From the NCBI GenBank assembly GCA_000333855.2, contig CM007315.1, positions 843,516-907,515 of the forward strand: DNA of 64,000 nt, given 5' to 3'. Made by a program: the position numbers and the translations under genes. Positions 56,767 to 64,000 of this stretch are shown here, in pieces. The stretch comes from Endotrypanum monterogeii (Eukaryota; Euglenozoa; Kinetoplastea; Trypanosomatida; Trypanosomatidae). The notes below the pieces were generated by a model. That model did no database searches and was not told where the DNA came from. It saw nothing but the letters and a program-made list of their open reading frames with translations. Position 1 is the first letter of the stretch, and the number at the start of each line of letters is the position of its first letter.

Positions 56767-57798
56767 TCACAACATTTCTAGAAAAACCGACACTAAGTTG
56801 CACAGTTCATACAGCGTCTCTGTGATAAAGAACACAAAGGCCACCGCTGCCAGAGGGAGAAGCAAATACATTGAGGGGGAGTGTGCGGTGTTTCCATCCC
56901 CCTCGTCGCATGCGTCTCGCAGGACGTCATGCCTTTCTGTGTAAGAGTTTGTTCGAGATTGTTGCGAGATCGGTGGCTGCTCTGTGGTGTGGCGTGAGGG
57001 GGGCGTGGCGGGTGGAGTAACAGACAGTCGCCAATGGCGCTGCGCATTCAAAGAGGGGAGCTGCGTCGGTCTGGTTTTATCACGCGGTGGTATCGCTGGG
57101 TGCGACAGTGCTTCCAGCGCAGGGTGTCCTGGAAGTGAGTTGGTTTGAAATTTGTAGGAGCGGGGGGTCTCCGTGAAGCTTGCACAGTCACCTTTGCGGG
57201 GACTGCCTTTGTTGTTCGAAGGGGGTGTATGCTGCTCCTCGCGTCGACACTGCAGGAGATCCTGACGCCAGTCCAGAAGCGCTTCGAGGGTGTGCGGCGG
57301 GCCGGAGGCGACGTGGTCCACTGTGTTTACCTCGGAGGTCGGAAAAAGAAAGCGAAGATCATCGTTGGAGACCGGGAACAGTGACTCGGAGTCGGCGATG
57401 GTACTTGAGACTTCACCGAGTGCCGTTGCCTGCGTCGAGATGGAGGTGCCCTTGCTGGGGATCGTCGTCTTCTTCAACGGTCGTTGCCGGGAAGCAATGA
57501 GGGAGGCATAAAAAGACCTACTGCAGTCCAGCAGAGAATCAGAAGGGGAATCCGCTCCGATGGTGTCACGGGAATGCTCGTGTTGATGCCTGATATTTTC
57601 ATGCATCTCCCTCTTTGTGACATCTGTGAGTACGTGGCAAATGTTTTGAGGCGCTGAAGGATCGCCGGAAGTTAGCATGTGATTAGTTGGCGCTGTCGAG
57701 GCATTATATAACGTGCCGTTAACCAGCGTCAGACCCTGACTTTCTTTGGCGCGGATGTGCACCGGCGATGTCTTTTTCTTCGAGGGTGCCACCAACAT
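56767..57798 (-). CDS. Hypothetical tail-anchored protein, 343 aa, LDWR family
   Basis: Unrecognised family, probable paralogue of the adjacent 505-residue protein. Shared features in the same order: SFYASLIASR (95-104), TLEALLDWR (170-178), a VTPPATPP stretch, and a C-terminal hydrophobic segment at about 310-328 (YLLLPLAAVAFVFFI). Here a further amphipathic stretch (TETLYELCNLVSVFLEML) follows the anchor, unlike the neighbour. The frame stays open upstream to 58011, but codons there include a textbook splice acceptor (sense CCTTCTTTTTTCCCCCAG, 57983-58000). mRNAs spliced at that site would lack the 58011 ATG. I therefore start at 57798 (MLVAPSKKK). The N-terminus is basic, and much of the protein is Ser/Thr/Pro-rich and probably disordered. 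The function is unknown. Confidence 0.83.
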   Translation of the reverse strand: MLVAPSKKKTSPVHIRAKESQGLTLVNGTLYNASTAPTNHMLTSGDPSAPQNICHVLTDVTKREMHENIRHQHEHSRDTIGADSPSDSLLDCSRSFYASLIASRQRPLKKTTIPSKGTSISTQATALGEVSSTIADSESLFPVSNDDLRFLFPTSEVNTVDHVASGPPHTLEALLDWRQDLLQCRREEQHTPPSNNKGSPRKGDCASFTETPRSYKFQTNSLPGHPALEALSHPAIPPRDKTRPTQLPSLNAQRHWRLSVTPPATPPSRHTTEQPPISQQSRTNSYTERHDVLRDACDEGDGNTAHSPSMYLLLPLAAVAFVFFITETLYELCNLVSVFLEML

Positions 57799-57982
57799 CT
57801 TTGCTCGCGAGACGCAATACGGAGTGTTGCAGCAGGGAGGATGCTCGATGGGAGGAGGCAAGCGAGAATCTCGTGAGGGAAAAAAAAGAGTACACTCGAT
57901 GCTTTTACAACACAGAAGTTCCTTCGCGTGGTCAAAAGACTTCGGACCCGTCGCCCGGGATGTCCGCCGGAGAGAGAGAAGA

Positions 57983-58000
57983 CTGGGGGAAAAAAGAAGG
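57983..58000 (-). promoter_or_regulatory. Predicted spliced-leader acceptor inside the upstream open frame of the 343-aa gene
   Basis: Sense CCTTCTTTTTTCCCCCAG. Splicing here removes the ATG at 58009-58011 and makes the ATG at 57798 the first in frame. Another tract with CACGAG lies nearer, at about 57873-57892. Confidence 0.6.
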
Positions 58001-59431
58001 GCGATAGTCATTCAAACCAACAACAAAAACAAAAAAAATGATAAGAGGTCACCCACACAGAAAAAAAGGGATCGGGTCACGCACATAAAAAAAATGGAAA
58101 AAATCAAGGATATCCAAAGGGAAAACTATTGAGGTGCACAGGGGTGAGAGGGTGGGGTGTAGAGGGAAAGAGGTTCAAGTACGAAGGAAAAAAAGACAGT
58201 TCAGAGCTGTGCCACTTACACACACATACACTTACACACACATACACACACACACACACACTTCTTATGGATGGAGGAGAGAAAAAAAAATGATAGTAAA
58301 TAAATCATACAGATTGAAGTGACTTCAACACTGAAGGCTAAAGATAAGGTAAAACAGCAACAAAAAAAATCATAAGGCACACATGGGGCAAAAAATTTAA
58401 GAAAAAAAATATTTTTTGAGAGATTCAAAAAAAAAAAACACAAATGAGAAACGTGGGGGAAATAAAGAGGAAGGACGGGAGGGGGGGGGAGGGGAGGAGG
58501 AGAAAAAAAAAGGAGCGGGGGAAGCCTCGACAGCAAACGGTAAAGACAGCGGCGCACTGTTTTTTTTTTTTTTTGCGTGTTTTATTTCTCGAGAATAACC
58601 GAACCGTGAGAAAAAAAAAACAACAGCAAAAAAAAAAAAAATGGTTTAGAAGTGTATATATTTGTATATCCAAAACAAGAAGAAAGGCGCGGCGGAGATG
58701 ATAAGGCAGTACGCGAGTGCTTGTGTGTATGGGGTTGGGGTCAGTCGCAGGAGACTAGAAAGATGTGTTCACCCGTTTTTTTTTTCAGTGTGAAGAAGAC
58801 ACCGAGGACCCCTCAGAGGCGTACCTGCCAAATGCGCTGCGGGTTTATCTGCATGCATGTTTGTTTGAGAAAAAAAAATGATGTATGTGGGGATAACCGG
58901 TAGAGGTGAAGGCATGTGTGGCCATGCCATGTCAGGGCAGAGGAGAACGGGGTGACGTTGGGCAGTGGTAGTGTGCGAGAGAAATATAAAGTGAGGGGGG
59001 CAACGGGGGAGGAAGAATGATTGAGGTGGGGTGTTCAGAATCTTCGCAGAGGTAAGTCCTCGCGTTCATACACTCTCACACATCTATGTGGGCCTGGCGT
59101 GATGGGTAGAAGCCACCTGCGGCGCGAGCGCTCCTCTGGGGGAGGGGGGGTTCTTCTTTGCCGATCGCCGCGTAGCGAGAGACGCATCGGTTGCACCGAG
59201 TTCATCCCCCTTTTTTTTTCGAAGATCGTACATCGTTAGCAACACGAACGCCACGACCTGCCGAGACACGTAGTGGTACAGCGGTGTGGTGGTGGTGGTG
59301 GTATGGGTATGATCTCGCTGAAGGACAGAGGGGGAGAAGGAGAAGTGAGGCGGGAAATGCTGGGAGAGGGCCTTATCCCCCCTCACTCCACACGCCGCCT
59401 TCCCCCACCCCAGTTGTGGCGTGTCAAGCAA

Positions 59432-59467
<36 letters not shown>

Positions 59468-61085
59468 TATATATATATGTGTGTGTGTGCCCCTACATTC
59501 TCTCCCCCTGTCCTTCCCACCTTGAGTGTTTATGAAGAAAAGTTTACATCTGTGTGTGCATGTATGGTGGGCAGTCCATCGACCGCTTCTCCACTCCTCC
59601 TCTTCGCTCTTTTTTTTTTTTTACTATTTATGTAATATATTACTAATATTAATTTTGAGTGTGTATGTTATTTGATTCGGTCGAGTCAGCCGGGTGGGGG
59701 TGGGTGGGATATCGTGTTGCATATGCGTCGTGGGTCGGCGAGGTATCGGTTTTGAGCGAGGCGTCTAAAGAAGGGAAGAGGGATAGGGGAGAGGAGGGCG
59801 AGAGCGGAACGGTATCGGCTTTAGAGCACAGAGAGAGAGAGAGAGACAGAGGAGTAGCTACACGTGACCAGCGTGGCGTGATCACATCGCGTTGGGGATG
59901 AGATACGCTTCGTGGCGAGAAATCAATAAGTTAATACCGTGATTAGAAGTCCCTCAGCGAGGCGCCGTGGTGACGACATTTGAAGACGGGCCCCGCCCGC
60001 CCGCGCAAAGACCTCTGTTGCTAGAAAAAAAAAGGAATCGTAGGTATTGATAGCACCCGTGCCATCGGGTTCCCAGTGAGATACGCATCGACGCACACAC
60101 ACAGATACAAACACACACACACACACACACACACGTATTTTTCTCTATATAATGGACGTGTGTGCCCCCAAATGTATTTTTTCCCGCTTTTTTTTTACCT
60201 CTAGTGACAGATCAACCAGTAAAACGAGGCATTAACAGCGGGTAGGAATGGTGGAGAGGGTGAAACGAATTTTATTTTTTAAACAATAGAAATATAAGTA
60301 AATAAAATAAAATAAAATAAATAAATATATATATACAGGGGTGGGTTGATGCAATAGGGGGGAAGCACGAGTTAAAAAGATATAGAATCGACTGAATTCC
60401 CCAAATGAAATAAAAAAAAGACGATGAAGCACATACGTCATCGGTGGAGAAAAAAAAAGGGAGATGGAGACATGTCAGCGCAGAAAGCTCTTTCGAGCAC
60501 GCTGGTGTCTACGCTTTTCCCTATTTTAGAAGAGCAACACAAATAGGAGGCAAATATTCAGTCCCTGAGAACTATACACAACCGAGTCGGTATGCTGAAA
60601 GAAAGAAAAAGATAAATACCTCTATGCGATCCGAGATGCAACATCCAGGCATTTTCTGAACCACTTCAAAGTTCAGCACTTATATGACCAGCTCTCCCCT
60701 CCCGAGTTTATGTGTGTGGTTTAGATGAGGGGTTGCACCGCGGTACGTAACGGGTAGTCCCATCGATGCATTCAGAAGAGTCGATCTGTTTTGATAAAGA
60801 AACGAATTTTTATTTCTGAGGGGGAGGGATTGGTGGACGGTGGGGATGGAGGAGGCTAATGTATTCGTGTACTTGTTCCGCCATCTTTCTTTCTCATTCT
60901 TCATGGCGTCACGTTAAGGTTTGTTGATGCGTGCTGTATGATTCCCTGCCTGTTCCTCTCGCGCATTGTCCTTGTGACGTAGAAATCTCATCCTAACAGC
61001 TACCGTGATGCGCAACAAGAACAGGACAGAAGGTTCATCGAGAGAACACGAGTGGGTGAGGAGGTGAGATGAAACATTTCCCTTT

Positions 61086-61086
<1 letters not shown>

Positions 61087-61149
<63 letters not shown>
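61087..61149 (+). repeat. (AC)n array left of the second N gap
   Basis: Over 60 bases of pure AC followed by AGACCTACCTCT. The array right of the gap is followed by AGAGCTACCTCT, so the two are probably one locus assembled twice. Confidence 0.95.
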
Positions 61150-61152
<3 letters not shown>

Positions 61153-61254
61153 CTACCTCTACGACGACGTAAGGTAACTACTACCTTACGTTAGTTTTCT
61201 CGTCGTACGTACCGTAACCTACCGTCCCGTCCGTTCGGACCGTACGAGACGAGG

Positions 61255-61274
61255 NNNNNNNNNNNNNNNNNNNN
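61255..61274. other. Assembly gap (20 N)
   Basis: Run of N. Flanks at 61150-61254 and 61275-61382 are made of GTACG, GAACGAAC and TAGGTAGG words and look like erroneous contig ends. Confidence 0.99.
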
Positions 61275-61380
61275 GTCGACGAACGAACAAACGAACGAAC
61301 GAAGGAACGTAACGTACGTACGAGAAGAACGAACGACGGTAGGTAGGTAGGAGGTAGGAGAGTAGAATACTTACTTCTTA

Positions 61381-61382
<2 letters not shown>

Positions 61383-61443
<61 letters not shown>
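61383..61443 (+). repeat. (AC)n array right of the second N gap
   Basis: About 60 bases of pure AC, then AGAGCTACCTCT and ordinary sequence. It is the likely true copy of the array at 61087-61149. Confidence 0.95.
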
Positions 61444-61446
<3 letters not shown>

Positions 61447-62081
61447 CTACCTCTGACACTGGGAAATATCCACTTGAATTTTTAAGAGCAAATATATAGG
61501 CAGAGAGCGGGAAAAAAAAAGAGCGACTAGTATCAAACATACTATCGTGCGCTACGTTGGTATACAGCACGAAGGGAGGGGCAATGGGTGCATAGGTGCC
61601 AGGGAGGGGGAGGGGGCGCGGGATCCTTAGGTGGATCATTCACAATGTTGCTCGCCTCTATCCCCTGCTATGTTGAAGGCAGGGAGGAGACACATAACAG
61701 AATGGCCGCACCATAACACAATAGGAATAGAAATAAATAATAAAACATAACAGCAAGAACAGCAACAAAAAAAAAATGAGTACATGGAGAAAAAAAAAAC
61801 ATGTCAAGCATCGATGAGTAGGTTCCATCTAGTTCTCATCACAACATTATTTGATTGATCAATGCATCGTAACGGCGGTCCTCAGCACTGGCGCGTCTGC
61901 ATCAACCCTCCCTCTTGCTCCTCCTCCTTCCTTTTCTTCACAATGAACATGAGTGAAAAAAAAAAAATTTCCTCGTGCATTAGAGGTGAGGGAAGGGGGC
62001 AAAACACACAAATCCTCTTAGGTTGCGCCTCTGCTTACGATGGTCTTACATAGTCCCTTAATCCCCTGATTTTTTTTTCTT

Positions 62082-63440
62082 CTAGTTACTGCAAGGTGAT
62101 GCCGAGGTGTATTGACTGCTACCGTAGAGGTCGACGGGGTCGATGAGGCGGAAGGTGGGGCGGGTGCCCTGCACCGCCTGGCGGACACATTTTTCGATAT
62201 CTTTGTCGAAGTGGTAACTCTTGAGTGGTATGCCGCGCTGACGAGGGGCGAGTCGCTGCTCACACTCCTCCATCTGTGTGCGTTTCAGTGAGGGGTACCC
62301 ATCGGGGAAGAAATCCATGCCCAACGGTTGACTGTTTGCGAGAATTGAGCGCGACGCTGACGAGGAGACGGAGCGCGTGTACTGCTTGAAGGCGGAGATC
62401 ATTGTGGGCAGCGCTGTGCAGGACTGTGACTCCACAAAACGGTCAGTGAACACGACGCGGCCACCAACGGTGAATCTGCTGCTGGGTACTGGTGAGGCTG
62501 CACCGACACTCGAGCCTTCAGAGGTCAGCGGAGACAAATTTGTGGGACTGTGGCATGAACTGTTGGTCTGGTGAGCGCGATTTTTGGAAGATGACCTGAA
62601 CAAGCGAGATAGAGTAGGGCGGAGGCTCAGCTGTGAGCGCCCATTGCCAGTTCGGTGCGGCGCCGCGAACGACATGAAGCCACCGCTGGCAAATATGTCT
62701 GGGCTGGTGTCACCATCGCTGGTGCCTGTCGCGGAACTGGAAGGCATCACATGCTCAGATGCATCGACGATGTTGCGCGTGAGGAGATGGGATTGGTTTT
62801 CCGAATGGGTGCGGTGCTGCTCGCACACTTCGTTGGGCAAGATGATTGGCTCGTTGACGTAGGTGCGGTGCTCTGGTGGAGTGGGTGCTTCGGGCGTGGT
62901 AACTGCACCAACCGCGGGTGACGACCACGTATGTGCACTGCGACCAGGCTGCATTGGAGAGGGGTGAAGCTGGGAGTCCTTGTTTCCCTGCGTTGGGGTC
63001 TTGTGGTGCTGGTGGGCGAGCAGAGCCGTCAGGGGGAGGGAGCCCAGAATGGAACACCCGTTCGGGCACAGAACCTCCATAAAGGCGGAGTAGTCGATAC
63101 TTTGCGCAGACGCAAAGCTGCTGCTGCGTTCGTCTGTGGGAACCCCGCCGTTGCGATGCGCTGGATGCGTGAGGGGGTCGGGTGCGCGATAGGTAGGGAC
63201 GGTGCTACCGAGCATGTCTCGATCGGCAACGGTGTCGATAACGGCTATGCCCGGCACCGCCACAGCCTCCACGTTGTCCGGGATTGGAAAAAATTTCATT
63301 TTGAGTGCTCGACGACGAGTCTCATCGTTGCCGTATTGAAGACTGTAGATTAAGCGTGCAACGCGGTGCAAATCGAGGAGATCATCTGCACTATGAGGAG
63401 AGGAAGCGCTGGAAAACATAGATGCTCCGCGGAGAGGCAT
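62082..63440 (-). CDS. Hypothetical protein, 452 aa, Ser-rich with short ordered ends
   Basis: Unrecognised family, no membrane segment. The N-terminal 75 residues look ordered (DLLDLHRVARLIYSLQYGND, then RRRALKMKFFPIP and AVAVPGIAVIDTV). A patch near residues 115-140 (YSAFMEVLCPNGCSILGSL) may be a small structured motif. The middle is Ser/Thr/His/Pro-rich and likely disordered. The C-terminal 100 residues again look ordered and charged (FFPDGYPSLKRTQMEECEQR; FDKDIEKCVRQAV; FRLIDPVDLYG). The ATG at 63440 (MPLRGAS) is preceded by a C-rich tract ending in AG (63443-63466, sense CTCCCCGCCCCTGAGAG). The in-frame ATG seven codons later (MFSSASS, 63419) is possible too. It is the first gene transcribed in the window. 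Confidence 0.86.
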   Translation of the reverse strand: MPLRGASMFSSASSPHSADDLLDLHRVARLIYSLQYGNDETRRRALKMKFFPIPDNVEAVAVPGIAVIDTVADRDMLGSTVPTYRAPDPLTHPAHRNGGVPTDERSSSFASAQSIDYSAFMEVLCPNGCSILGSLPLTALLAHQHHKTPTQGNKDSQLHPSPMQPGRSAHTWSSPAVGAVTTPEAPTPPEHRTYVNEPIILPNEVCEQHRTHSENQSHLLTRNIVDASEHVMPSSSATGTSDGDTSPDIFASGGFMSFAAPHRTGNGRSQLSLRPTLSRLFRSSSKNRAHQTNSSCHSPTNLSPLTSEGSSVGAASPVPSSRFTVGGRVVFTDRFVESQSCTALPTMISAFKQYTRSVSSSASRSILANSQPLGMDFFPDGYPSLKRTQMEECEQRLAPRQRGIPLKSYHFDKDIEKCVRQAVQGTRPTFRLIDPVDLYGSSQYTSASPCSN

Positions 63441-63774
63441 TGCTCTCAGGGGCGGGGAGGGGGGGAGCTCAAGGAGGATGAGTAACGCCCGTCAAAAGAA
63501 CCGTCAGCGATAGTCTTGGAGACTGACTAAATACATATATATATATATAAATTTATATGATGCTCTACTCCTCTCACCACCAATGATACTATCGTCAGGA
63601 CGCGATGGTGAATGTGAAAACGAAATAATAATAATAGTAATGAAAAAAAAAAGAGTGACAAAGGCCGTAGGACGTCTTGCACGTGGCACAAAATAGCACA
63701 CTCACTGTCAGGCTCTTTAAATCAATAATGTATATATATATATGTTTATGCGTGTATATATGTCTTTCTGTCTG

Positions 63775-63805
<31 letters not shown>

Positions 63806-64000
63806 ACAGCTGCCTTCAAGAGAAAATGATAAATGTACACACCACAAAGATGTAAGTCTATACAGGCGCAGGTGCACTTGTGCTTACGTTCGTGTGTAGG
63901 GAGGGGGTCGTAGAGCGGCCAAAAAAAAAAAAGTTAGCGTGTCTACACGATAAAGGAAGAGAAACATAAGAGTGGCAGGTAGCGGCCAAATGAGTCGGTT
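63441..64000. other. Upstream region at the right edge
   Basis: Holds the acceptor of the 452-residue gene, TA-rich tracts near 63535-63549 and 63731-63745, and CT/GT tracts near 63772-63805. No gene is seen; the next gene upstream lies outside the window. Confidence 0.55.

Larger units (their letters stand above)
57799..62081. other. Spacer containing the second assembly gap
   Basis: About 4.3 kb with CA tracts (58220-58261, 60112-60134), (TA)n near 59434-59478, TAAA/TAAAA repeats (60298-60330), the paired (AC)n arrays around the N gap, and many A runs. The stretch 59880-60060 is non-repetitive but shows no gene. Confidence 0.5.

Overview
The window is nuclear DNA from a trypanosomatid, most likely Leishmania or a close Leishmaniinae relative. 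Every credible coding sequence lies on the minus strand. All are intronless and separated by 1-5 kb spacers packed with (TA)n and (CA)n microsatellites and homopolymers. Pyrimidine tracts followed by AG, typical of spliced-leader acceptors, sit just upstream of most start codons. A ubiquitin-L40 fusion, a tryparedoxin and a GP63 metalloprotease are directly recognisable. All of this fits one polycistronic unit transcribed from high to low coordinates. From memory, ubiquitin-fusion genes and a GP63 copy lie near each other on Leishmania chromosome 31; synteny was not tested.

Layout in transcription order (right to left): a Ser-rich hypothetical (62.1-63.4 kb); two tail-anchored hypotheticals that share ordered motifs and look like diverged paralogues (56.8-57.8 and 49.8-51.3 kb); a GP63-type metalloprotease (45.0-46.9 kb). 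Next comes an anomalous 5 kb block: a strand-asymmetric C/A-rich segment (42.5-43.5 kb), then broken minus-strand reading frames (38.4-42.5 kb) that look like decayed coding DNA. Then follow a 1104-residue low-complexity protein with an NLS-like motif (33.5-36.8 kb), a membrane protein with a C-terminal coiled coil (30.0-31.2 kb), a tail-anchored tryparedoxin (26.9-27.4 kb) with a SIDER2-like element in its presumed 3' UTR, two more N-terminally anchored disordered proteins (22.6-24.4 and 19.0-20.5 kb), a tRNA-dihydrouridine synthase (13.8-15.7 kb), a multi-pass RING-CH ubiquitin ligase with a large predicted ectodomain (9.0-12.7 kb), a 689-residue hypothetical (2.8-4.9 kb) and the ubiquitin-L40 fusion (0.35-0.73 kb).

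The genes do not form a pathway; trypanosomatid arrays rarely do. What stands out is how many products are single-pass membrane proteins with long Ser/Arg/Pro-rich cytosolic regions, and the presence of both ubiquitin and a membrane E3-type protein.

Sequence quality is uneven. Two N gaps (29767-29805 and 61255-61274) are flanked by duplicated sequence and by nonsense rich in TACG/GTAC words, as if contig ends failed to merge. The first 100 bases look the same. Starts were moved to the first plausible ATG wherever the longest open frame began at GTG or TTG.
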